This document shows, piece after piece, positions 1-6,880 of a stretch of DNA of 64,000 nt. The stretch spans positions 186,001-250,000 of the forward strand of contig NZ_CP112866.1 in assembly GCF_026410085.1 (NCBI RefSeq), given 5' to 3'. The stretch's first letter is position 1; each line of letters begins with the position of its first letter. The notes under the pieces were generated by a model that saw only the letters and a program-made list of their open reading frames with translations, was not told the DNA's origin and made no database searches. The translations under genes and the position numbers were made by a program. This stretch comes from Pseudomonas quebecensis. GTDB taxonomy: Bacteria > Pseudomonadota > Gammaproteobacteria > Pseudomonadales > Pseudomonadaceae.

Positions 1-535
1 ATTCCACCAGCTGGAACTTGCCCAGGCCGAACTGGTTCTTGGCGATCATCGCCTTGATCTGCGTATTGGCGCCCGAACCGGGCTCGATGCCGTAGATCTT
101 GCCGCCCAGTTCCTTCTCGAACCTGGCGATGTCGGCGAAGCTCTTCAAGCCTTTGTCGGCCAGGTAGGTCGGCACGGCGAGGGTGGCGCGGGCGTCTTGC
201 AGGCTGGGTTTGTCGAGCACCTTGACCTGCTTGGCGTCGACGAATGGGGTGATGGTCTGGGTCATCAACGGGTTCCAGTAACCGAGGAACAGGTCCAGGC
301 GCTGGTCACGGATGCCGGCGAAGATAATTTGCTGGGAGGCGCTGGTTTGCTTGGTGGTGTAGCCGAGGCCATCGAGCAGCACTTGGGTCATGGCGCTGGT
401 GGCGATCACATCGGTCCAGTTCACCACGCCCATGCGCACGTTCTTGCAGGAGGCGGCATCGGCCGCGAGAACGCTGGTGCTCAAGATGGCGCTGGCGCTG
501 AGTGCGAACACGCAGCGGCGAATCAGTCGGTTCAT
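1..535 (-). CDS. caiX: choline/carnitine-type ABC substrate-binding protein, 5' part
   Basis: Partial gene: it starts at the ATG read leftward from 535 and runs off the left edge. About 178 residues are visible. They open with a Sec signal peptide (MNRLIRRC, hydrophobic stretch, LAADA) and continue as an OpuAC/ProX-type periplasmic protein with aromatic motifs NWTD and GYWNP. Family knowledge says such aromatic residues form the cage for quaternary ammonium ligands. It is divergent from a GATase1/AraC regulator, the arrangement of caiX and cdhR in P. aeruginosa, which favours a carnitine/choline-binding CaiX role. CbcX or another choline-family binding protein remains possible because the C-terminal half is missing. 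Confidence 0.75.
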   Translation of the reverse strand, partial: MNRLIRRCVFALSASAILSTSVLAADAASCKNVRMGVVNWTDVIATSAMTQVLLDGLGYTTKQTSASQQIIFAGIRDQRLDLFLGYWNPLMTQTITPFVDAKQVKVLDKPSLQDARATLAVPTYLADKGLKSFADIARFEKELGGKIYGIEPGSGANTQIKAMIAKNQFGLGKFQLVE

Positions 536-728
536 GGTGGAGCCCTCGGCAGGTCGTTATTGTGGTTGCCGGTGTCTTTGTGCACCGTGACGCCACGTTA
601 CGCAGCTTGTGAGGCGACAAAACGCACGGCGGCGACCGACTCTTGCACTGCAGCGACCTGCCCCCTTGAAACCACCCCTGAACGGGAGTATCACAGTGCC
701 ACGCTGGCCGTCCGATGAGAGCGCCACC

Positions 729-1673
729 ATGTCCCAGGATGTCTACTTTTTGCTGATGCCGGGTTTCTCGGCGATGGGCTTTATCTCGGCCCTTGAGCCG
801 CTGCGGGTGGCCAACCGTTTTCGCGGTGAGCTGTACCGCTGGCATGTACTGAGCGCCGACGGCGGCGCGGTGCTGGCGAGCAACGGCATGTCAGTCAACG
901 CCGACGCCGCGTTGGAACCGCTGAAAAAGGGCACCACGCTGCTGGTGGTCGCCGGTTTCGAGCCTCTGCAGTTCGCTACGCCCGCACTGGAACAGTGGCT
1001 GCGCCGTCTCGATCACGATGGCGTGACGCTGGGCGGTATCGACACCGGTGCCTGTGTGTTGGCCCAAGCCGGTCTGCTCGACGGCCATCGCGTGACCCTG
1101 CACTGGGAAGCCATCGACGCCTTCAAAGAGTCCTATCCGCACCTGGCGGTGACCCAGGAGCTGTTCGAAATCGACCGTCGCCGCATCACCTGCGCCGGTG
1201 GCACCGCCTCCATCGACTTGATGCTCGACCTGATCGCCCAGTCCCACGGCGCCGACCTGGCGATTCAGGTGTCCGAGCAGTTCGTGCTGGGCCGCATTCG
1301 CCCACGCAAAGACCACCAGCGCATGCAGATCGCCACGCGCTACGGCATCAACAATCAGAAACTGGTGCAAGTGATCGGCGAGATGGAACAGCACACCGAA
1401 CCGCCCCTGAGCACATTGGCTCTGGCCGAAGCGATCAAGGTCACGCGGCGGCAGTTGGAGCGATTGTTTCGCCTGCACCTGAACGACACGCCGAGCAACT
1501 TTTACCTGGGCCTGCGCCTGGAAAAAGCCCGGCAACTGCTGCGCCAAAGCGGTTTGAGCGTGTTGGAGGTGAGCATTGCCTGCGGGTTTGAGTCGCCGTC
1601 GTATTTCACGCGCAGTTACCGGGCGCGGTTTGCCAAATGCCCCAGGGAGGATCGACGACGGGAGCCGGTTTGA
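729..1673 (+). CDS. cdhR: GATase1-like AraC-family transcriptional regulator (CdhR-like)
   Basis: This 314-residue protein has an N-terminal DJ-1/PfpI-like (GATase1) ligand-sensing domain (about residues 1-190, with a GIDTGACVLAQAGLLDG segment) and a C-terminal AraC/XylS double helix-turn-helix (about 210-305, RRQLERLFR and CGFESPSYFTRSYRARF). This architecture is that of the GbdR/CdhR/ArgR regulators of quaternary amine and arginine metabolism. The divergent caiX-like gene points to CdhR, the carnitine dehydrogenase regulator, rather than GbdR, but sequence alone does not settle it. The ATG at 729 (MSQDVYF) fits the family N-terminus. A GTG at 696 would add 11 residues. Confidence 0.72.
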   Translation: MSQDVYFLLMPGFSAMGFISALEPLRVANRFRGELYRWHVLSADGGAVLASNGMSVNADAALEPLKKGTTLLVVAGFEPLQFATPALEQWLRRLDHDGVTLGGIDTGACVLAQAGLLDGHRVTLHWEAIDAFKESYPHLAVTQELFEIDRRRITCAGGTASIDLMLDLIAQSHGADLAIQVSEQFVLGRIRPRKDHQRMQIATRYGINNQKLVQVIGEMEQHTEPPLSTLALAEAIKVTRRQLERLFRLHLNDTPSNFYLGLRLEKARQLLRQSGLSVLEVSIACGFESPSYFTRSYRARFAKCPREDRRREPV

Positions 1674-1681
1674 CGGGCAAT

Positions 1682-1717
1682 TATAGTCGATTATACTCGT
1701 GGCTATAATTTATAGCC
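1682..1717. promoter_or_regulatory. paired palindromic operator candidates before the ATPase gene
   Basis: Positions 1701-1717 read GGCTATAATTTATAGCC, a perfect 8-bp inverted repeat around one central base. Positions 1682-1695 (TATAGTCGATTATA) form a second palindrome with one mismatched pair. Centres are about 20 bp apart, roughly two helical turns, and the pair lies 24-59 bp before the ATPase start. Binding of a dimeric repressor is inferred; the regulator is unknown. Confidence 0.5.
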
Positions 1718-1740
1718 GTTTCAATAATTTGGTATAAGCC

Positions 1741-2919
1741 ATGTCCAAGCTCAGCGGTTTTGTGTTCCGCCGTCCCGCGCTGGCCAGCAGCATTGCCGAT
1801 GGCCTGGTGGGCGCCGGCCTTCAGGATTTCACCTCTGGCCTGTTTCTCGCCGCGCCACGTCGCACTGGTAAAAGTACGTTCTTGCGCGAAGACCTGATCC
1901 CGGAGTGCCGGCTGCGCGGTTGGCTCACCGTGTATGTGGACCTGTGGGCCGACAAAGAAAAAGATCCCGCGGAGTTGATCGCCAGCGCCATTGCCGCCGC
2001 GCTTGCACCCTACGAAAAGGGCATTCGCAAGCTGGCCAAAAACCTTGGCATCGAAAGGTTGAGTTTTCTGCGGACCCTGTCCTGGGACTTCAGCAAGCCG
2101 CAATTGCCGGTGGGCGCGACCTTGACCCAGGCGTTGGAGTTGCTCCACCACGCGGCGGAAAAACCCGTCGTGCTGGTGATCGATGAAGCCCAGCATGCCT
2201 TGACCAGCGATTCGGGGATCAACGCCATGTTCGCGCTCAAGGCCGCCCGGGATCAGCTCAACCAAGGGCGTGACGAGGAGGGCAGCGGTCTGCATTTAGT
2301 CTTTACCGGTTCCAACCGCGACAAGCTGGCCTATCTGGTATTGGGTAAAAGCCAGCCGTTTTTTGGCTCCAGCATCACGCCGTTTCCGCTGCTGGGCAAA
2401 GCCTTCACCCAGGCGTACACCACACACCTCAACGCGAACCTGGCCCCGACCAACCAATTCAACGCGGCCGATATCGATGAAGCCTTCGAGTTGGTCGGCC
2501 GCCGACCCGAGATGCTGCGCACGATCATCGGTGAAGTAGCGCTGGAGTTGGGCGAGGCCAGCAACTTGGGCCAGTTGCTGCACAGTCGCGCCGAACTGCT
2601 GCGCGCAGGTGTGTGGACCGAATTCGAAAGCGCCTGGAACGCCCTGACCATCCCGCAACGCGCCGTCCTGCAGGTGATGGTGGAGCGCTCGCTGAACAAC
2701 GAGCCTTTTGCGCCGTTTACCGACAGCACCCTCACTGCGGTCAGCAAGGCGTTGGAGGATATGGGCAGTGACGTGGTGCCGGGCACCCAGACCATCCAGG
2801 CCTGCATCGATGCTCTGCGCGACAAGGAACTGGTGTGGAAATCGGGTCGGGGCGGGTACGCGCTCGAAGACAAATCATTCGGCGAGTGGCTGCGCTACAA
2901 GCGCCATACCCAACACTAA
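1741..2919 (+). CDS. AAA-type P-loop ATPase with C-terminal winged-helix region
   Basis: The 392-residue protein has a Walker A motif (APRRTGKST, about 38-46), a Walker B motif (VVLVIDEAQ, about 143-151) and a sensor-like FTGSN (about 190). It resembles the archaeal-type/ORC-like STAND ATPases often annotated simply as ATP-binding protein. The last ~100 residues look like a winged helix (TIQACIDALRDKELVWKSGRGGY). There is no signal peptide or membrane segment. The gene stands alone, preceded by paired palindromes and followed by a REP-type inverted repeat. No recognisable ribosome-binding site precedes the ATG. Function is unknown; regulation by a DNA-binding protein, possibly itself, is inference. 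Confidence 0.75.
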   Translation: MSKLSGFVFRRPALASSIADGLVGAGLQDFTSGLFLAAPRRTGKSTFLREDLIPECRLRGWLTVYVDLWADKEKDPAELIASAIAAALAPYEKGIRKLAKNLGIERLSFLRTLSWDFSKPQLPVGATLTQALELLHHAAEKPVVLVIDEAQHALTSDSGINAMFALKAARDQLNQGRDEEGSGLHLVFTGSNRDKLAYLVLGKSQPFFGSSITPFPLLGKAFTQAYTTHLNANLAPTNQFNAADIDEAFELVGRRPEMLRTIIGEVALELGEASNLGQLLHSRAELLRAGVWTEFESAWNALTIPQRAVLQVMVERSLNNEPFAPFTDSTLTAVSKALEDMGSDVVPGTQTIQACIDALRDKELVWKSGRGGYALEDKSFGEWLRYKRHTQH

Positions 2920-2934
2920 AAACAACACATATCC

Positions 2935-3027
2935 AATGTGGTAGGGGGCTTGCCCCCGATGACGGACTGTCAGCTGATACAACGTTGGCTGACCCACCGC
3001 TATCGGGGGCAAGCCCCCTCCCACATT
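2935..3027. repeat. REPIN-like inverted pair of REP palindromes
   Basis: A left arm with GGGGGCTTGCCCCCGAT and a right arm with its reverse complement (ATCGGGGGCAAGCCCCC, followed by TCCCACATT) flank about 40 bp of unrelated spacer. The same family recurs at 47730, 48531, 52472 and 62861. REPINs of this type are common between genes in the P. fluorescens group. Confidence 0.85.
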
Positions 3028-3042
3028 GAATTTCGGTGTGGC

Positions 3043-3459
3043 TTATTTTTTTACCAACGCCGAACACGCAGCCTTATAGGCCTCATGCTGATATTTGTTT
3101 AGCGTCGCGGGGAGTTCAAAATTGTGCTTCTTGTTCTGCGCATTGATGGTCTGCGGCGACAGCAGCGTCACTTCAACCCCATCCAGCAACTGAAACACCC
3201 CCTCAATCTTGAACGTCGTCGGGCCACCGGCGAACTCACCTTTCTTGCTGCGCTTTTTGATCGCGATGCGGGTGATGGCGTTGTCCTGCACGAACGCCTT
3301 CATCTGGGCGGCAAAGGCTTTGACGTTGGCTGCCTCATCGTCGTCTTCAAGGGCAATTTTCTTGGTCGCCAGGGCGACATGGGTCAGCGCCTGGTTGTCG
3401 AGGGAGGCGAGGGCGATGATGGCTTCGCTGCCTTTGATTTCGATGCCGCAGAGAGTCAT
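3043..3459 (-). CDS. DUF3010 family protein
   Basis: This 138-residue protein begins MTLCGIEIKGSEAIIALASL, the conserved opening of the DUF3010 family, a small soluble family of unknown function with a ribonuclease H/actin-like first strand. The reading frame stays open upstream for 48 codons, but the family N-terminus supports the ATG at 3459. The C-terminus is lysine-rich (ALVKK). It lies convergent to the ATPase gene, with a REPIN between them, and divergent from the tyrosinase gene. No function can be given. Confidence 0.75.
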   Translation of the reverse strand: MTLCGIEIKGSEAIIALASLDNQALTHVALATKKIALEDDDEAANVKAFAAQMKAFVQDNAITRIAIKKRSKKGEFAGGPTTFKIEGVFQLLDGVEVTLLSPQTINAQNKKHNFELPATLNKYQHEAYKAACSALVKK

Positions 3460-3652
3460 AACGTTGCCTTGGTAAATGTGGGTACCCAAGGTTACCAGGG
3501 TTCGCGTGGGCGCAAGACCGTCGGTCGTGAAGTACGTCTGACCTGTTATTTCTGACAGTAGACCGCGTTGCCACAATGCTCGTAGATTTTCTGAGTGAGC
3601 CAATTGGTGGCTTTCACGTTGTTCGGTGGCTTTCAGATAAGGGAGTTATGCA

Positions 3653-4615
3653 ATGAACATTCGCAAGGAAATTCGAGCAATGACGGCTGCGGAGAAGCTC
3701 GAATTTACATTGACGTTACTGGAGATGAAGAAAAGTGGTGCTTATGACAAATATGTTCATTGGCATCATGAAGTCATGGTCCCCACGGTCTATCCAAATG
3801 AACCTCAAGACCCCAACTACCGTAATGGTGCTCATCGTGGCCCGGCATTCTTGCCGTGGCATCGTGAAATGTTGATGCAGTTTGAGAAGGACCTTCAAGC
3901 CATCAAGCCAGATATTACGCTGCCTTATTGGAACTGGACCCTGGACGCGCAAGCTCCGGAGCTTTCACCCCTGTGGGACCAGGGCTTCCTGGGTGGCAAT
4001 GGCGACGCTGCTGATGAGTTTCGGGTGCAGGATGGGGTCTTTGCCCATAAATATGGGAATTGGAACGTGCCTTCTTACCCGAACGAAGGGTTGCCTGGGC
4101 CTGGGTTAAAGCGTCAGTTCGGCACAGTGATCGGCTCATTGCCCACCGAAGACGATTTGAGAATGGCTATGAGCGAGGCGCTTTATGACGAGCCGAATTA
4201 CAATTCGGGGCCGTTCACCCGAGGGTTCAGAAACCGTCTGGAAGGCTGGATCGTGAAACGTGGTGACCCGAATGTCGTTACGCTCGGCTCGCAATTGCAT
4301 AACCGAGTACATCTTTGGGTAGGGGGCAATATGTTACCCATGACCTCGCCCGACGATCCGGTTTTTTTCCTGCATCACTGCTTCGTCGACAAGATCTGGG
4401 CGGACTGGCAGGCGCAGAAAATGCTGGATGAACCGGATCTTGCCCCGCATTACTGCCCCATGGAGCAAGGCCCGCCCGGGCACAACTATGAGGATGTGCT
4501 CAAACCATGGACTCGGCGTATCAGCGAAGTGATGGATATTACGACGTTAGGCTACAGCTATGCACCAAGCCGACCATTGACGAAAAGTCCTTTTAAATCG
4601 CCTTTCATGGCGTGA
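3653..4615 (+). CDS. tyrosinase-type binuclear copper monooxygenase
   Basis: This 320-residue protein carries both copper sites of the tyrosinase family. CuA has histidines in HWHHEVM (36-39), AHRGPAFLPWHR (61 and 70). CuB has LHNRVHLWVGG (216 and 220) and DPVFFLHHCFVDKIW (241/242). Such enzymes hydroxylate phenols and oxidise catechols to o-quinones, leading to melanin-like pigments. No signal peptide is seen. The ATG at 3653 has a good AGGGAG ribosome site. Base composition is visibly more AT-rich than the flanking housekeeping genes, suggesting horizontal acquisition. No MelC1-like caddie gene is adjacent. Confidence 0.9.
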   Translation: MNIRKEIRAMTAAEKLEFTLTLLEMKKSGAYDKYVHWHHEVMVPTVYPNEPQDPNYRNGAHRGPAFLPWHREMLMQFEKDLQAIKPDITLPYWNWTLDAQAPELSPLWDQGFLGGNGDAADEFRVQDGVFAHKYGNWNVPSYPNEGLPGPGLKRQFGTVIGSLPTEDDLRMAMSEALYDEPNYNSGPFTRGFRNRLEGWIVKRGDPNVVTLGSQLHNRVHLWVGGNMLPMTSPDDPVFFLHHCFVDKIWADWQAQKMLDEPDLAPHYCPMEQGPPGHNYEDVLKPWTRRISEVMDITTLGYSYAPSRPLTKSPFKSPFMA

Positions 4616-4628
4616 CCACTGCCTGTCG

Positions 4629-4651
4629 CTCCCGCGCTTTGGCTGCGGGAG
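4629..4651 (+). terminator. hairpin after the tyrosinase gene
   Basis: CTCCCGC and GCGGGAG form a 7-bp stem around a 9-nt loop, 13 bp beyond the tyrosinase stop and just before the convergent LprI-like gene. There is no T-run, so intrinsic termination is only possible. Confidence 0.35.
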
Positions 4652-4657
4652 TGGCGC

Positions 4658-5059
4658 TTACTCCTGCCCGATCGACTCCAAAAATTCCGACCGTTCATCA
4701 CTCATCCGCGCCAGGCAGTCGTTCTGCGCAATCGCGTAGTCCTTGGTGCCGGGCTTGGCCGGGAAGGTGTCCACGGCGCAATCGGCATCCCGCAGTTTTT
4801 CCCACTTCTGCTGGGCATCCTTCAGACGAGCGGTAATGTCGGCCAGTTGGGTCTTGTTGCTGCCATAGGTCGAACCCATGCGTTCGAGCAGGCTCTGGTA
4901 GTTGTCCTTGAGCAATTGCTCGGCGGTGGTCTTGTTGTAAGTGGCGCATTCCAGGGTTTGTTTGTCGTTCTCGATGCCGTCGCAGGGCGTGTTGTCGGTG
5001 TCTTCGGCCGCGTGGACGCCGGTTGCGATGAGTGCCAAAGCCAGGAAAATCGATTTCAT
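4658..5059 (-). CDS. LprI-family (DUF1311) periplasmic protein
   Basis: This 133-residue protein has a Sec signal peptide (MKSIFLALALIATGVHA, cut before AED) and a mature domain with four cysteines. The pattern (C near DNTPCDG, LECATYNKTTAEQL, ADCAVD, NDCLARM) is that of the lysozyme-inhibitor LprI-like N-terminal domain, PF07007. Members are small exported proteins, some reported to bind lysozyme. It is convergent with the tyrosinase gene and divergent from the dipeptidase-like gene that opens the dimethylglycine operon. Function in this organism is unknown. Confidence 0.75.
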   Translation of the reverse strand: MKSIFLALALIATGVHAAEDTDNTPCDGIENDKQTLECATYNKTTAEQLLKDNYQSLLERMGSTYGSNKTQLADITARLKDAQQKWEKLRDADCAVDTFPAKPGTKDYAIAQNDCLARMSDERSEFLESIGQE

Positions 5060-5278
5060 TGCGCCGTCTCATATCAGTTGATGGCCGAATTCTGGCTCAA
5101 GCGTAAGACAAAGAACAGCCACCCGTCAGACGCGTCTATACAGCCTTTGTCGTGGATTGACGCTTTCGGCAATTCCCCTGTCGTTTTTGCACCCGGTCCG
5201 TTCAGCCCCTGGGCATATGCTGGCCCCAAAGCGCCGGCAGACGATTCGGCGCATGAATCGCCAATAAGGGGACGCCTG
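5060..5278. promoter_or_regulatory. promoter region of the dipeptidase-dgc-etf genes
   Basis: A 219-bp non-coding gap separates two divergent genes and must hold promoters for both. In P. aeruginosa the orthologous PA5396-dgcAB-etf genes are activated by GbdR with glycine betaine or dimethylglycine. A TTCAGCCC at 5201-5208 resembles words found before gbcA/gbcB (28664-28671, complement) and glyA1 (32345-32352), but no GbdR site can be assigned firmly by eye. Confidence 0.4.
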
Positions 5279-6256
5279 ATGAGCCCAGCCGAATTGCACG
5301 CCGACAGCATCGTTATCGACGGGCTGATTATTGCCAAGTGGAACCGCGACCTGTTCGAGGACATGCGCAAAGGCGGCCTCACCGCCGCCAACTGCACCGT
5401 GTCGGTGTGGGAAGGCTTCCAGGCCACCATCAATAATATCGTGGCCAGCCAGACCCTGATCCGCGAGAACAGCGACCTGGTGATTCCGGTAAAAACCACC
5501 GCCGATATCCGCAAAGCCAAAGAGCAGGGCAAGACCGGCATCATCTTCGGCTTCCAGAATGCCCATGCGTTCGAAGATCAGCTCGGCTATGTGGAGATCT
5601 TCAAGCAGCTCGGCGTTGGCGTGGTGCAGATGTGCTACAACACCCAGAACCTGGTCGGCACCGGTTGCTACGAGCGCGACGGCGGCCTGTCGGGTTTCGG
5701 TCGTGAAATCGTCGGCGAGATGAACCGCGTCGGCATCATGTGCGACCTGTCCCACGTGGGCTCCAAGACCAGCGAAGAAGTCATCCTCGAATCGAAAAAA
5801 CCGGTGTGCTACTCCCACTGTCTGCCGTCGGGCCTTAAGGAGCACCCGCGCAACAAGTCCGATGAAGAACTGAAGTTCATCGCCGACCATGGCGGTTTTG
5901 TCGGCGTGACCATGTTCGCGCCGTTCCTGGCCAAGGGCATCGACTCGACCATCGACGACTACGCCGAAGCCATCGAATACACCATGAACATCGTCGGCGA
6001 AGACGCGATCGGCATCGGCACCGACTTCACCCAGGGCCATGGCCAGGATTTCTTCGAAATGCTGACCCATGACAAAGGCTACGCCCGGCGCCTGACCAGC
6101 TTCGGCAAGATCATCAACCCGCTGGGCATCCGCACCGTGGGCGAGTTTCCCAACCTCACCGAAACCCTGCTCAAGCGCGGCCACAGCGAGCGCGTAGTGC
6201 GCAAGATCATGGGCGAGAACTGGGTCAACGTCCTTAAAGACGTGTGGGGCGAATAA
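5279..6256 (+). CDS. M19 membrane-dipeptidase-like protein of the betaine locus
   Basis: This 325-residue protein has the renal-dipeptidase (peptidase M19) fold, orthologous by context to PA5396. The later metal-ligand regions CDLSHVG (His159) and YSHC (His180) and the GIGTDF segment are present. The opening IDGHND motif reads IDGLIIAKW, so the HxD zinc ligands are gone, and the bridging glutamate region reads GFQNAHAF (Gln93). Dipeptidase activity is therefore doubtful. The ATG at 5279 follows an AAGGGGA ribosome site, and the frame upstream is open but lacks family homology. It leads the run into DUF5943, dgcA and dgcB. Confidence 0.85.
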   Translation: MSPAELHADSIVIDGLIIAKWNRDLFEDMRKGGLTAANCTVSVWEGFQATINNIVASQTLIRENSDLVIPVKTTADIRKAKEQGKTGIIFGFQNAHAFEDQLGYVEIFKQLGVGVVQMCYNTQNLVGTGCYERDGGLSGFGREIVGEMNRVGIMCDLSHVGSKTSEEVILESKKPVCYSHCLPSGLKEHPRNKSDEELKFIADHGGFVGVTMFAPFLAKGIDSTIDDYAEAIEYTMNIVGEDAIGIGTDFTQGHGQDFFEMLTHDKGYARRLTSFGKIINPLGIRTVGEFPNLTETLLKRGHSERVVRKIMGENWVNVLKDVWGE

Positions 6257-6334
6257 GCCGCCGCTCTCCTTATCCTTAACCCGTTGCCAGTCGCGCAGCG
6301 GGCATCAACACGAATTTTCTGGAGTTAAGTTTCC

Positions 6335-6865
6335 ATGGCCAAGATCGCCCCGCAATTGCCTATCGAAGTCGACAGCGAAACCGGTGTCTGGACGTCCGAT
6401 GCCTTGCCGATGCTGTACGTGCCGCGTCATTTCTTCGTCAACAACCATATGGGCATCGAGGAGGTGCTGGGCGCCGAGGCCTATGCCGAGATCCTCTACA
6501 AGGCCGGCTACAAATCCGCCTGGCACTGGTGCGAAAAAGAAGCCGAGTGCCATGGCCTGGAAGGCGTCGCGGTGTTCGAGCACTACATGAAACGCCTGTC
6601 GCAGCGTGGCTGGGGCCTGTTCAAAATCCAGGACATCGACCTGGATAAAGGCACCGCCAGCGTCAAGCTGGAGCATTCGGCGTTCGTCTACGTCTACGGC
6701 AAGGTCGGGCGCAAGGTCGACTACATGTTCACCGGTTGGTTTGCCGGCGCCATGGACCAGATCCTTGAAGCACGCGGCAGCAAGATCCGCACCGTCGCCG
6801 AACAAGTCTACGGAGGCTCCGAAGAGGGCCACGATGATGGTTTGTTCACCGTCAAGCCGTTGTAA
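6335..6865 (+). CDS. DUF5943 family protein of the dimethylglycine operon
   Basis: This 176-residue soluble protein is orthologous by position and sequence character to P. aeruginosa PA5397. It has a 4-vinyl-reductase/haem-NO-binding-like flavour (YAEILYKAGYKSAWHWCEKEAE, VEHSAFVYVYGKVGRKVDYMFTGWFAGAMDQI is the C-terminal core). It lies between the dipeptidase-like gene and dgcA, 15 bp before the latter, and is probably cotranscribed with both. Its biochemical role in betaine catabolism is not established. Confidence 0.8.
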   Translation: MAKIAPQLPIEVDSETGVWTSDALPMLYVPRHFFVNNHMGIEEVLGAEAYAEILYKAGYKSAWHWCEKEAECHGLEGVAVFEHYMKRLSQRGWGLFKIQDIDLDKGTASVKLEHSAFVYVYGKVGRKVDYMFTGWFAGAMDQILEARGSKIRTVAEQVYGGSEEGHDDGLFTVKPL

Positions 6866-6880
6866 GCCGAGGACCGTGCC

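Noticed and set aside
729..1673. Naming the regulator gbdR
   Set aside because: Adjacency to the divergent caiX-like gene fits cdhR better, and the proteins share the same architecture.
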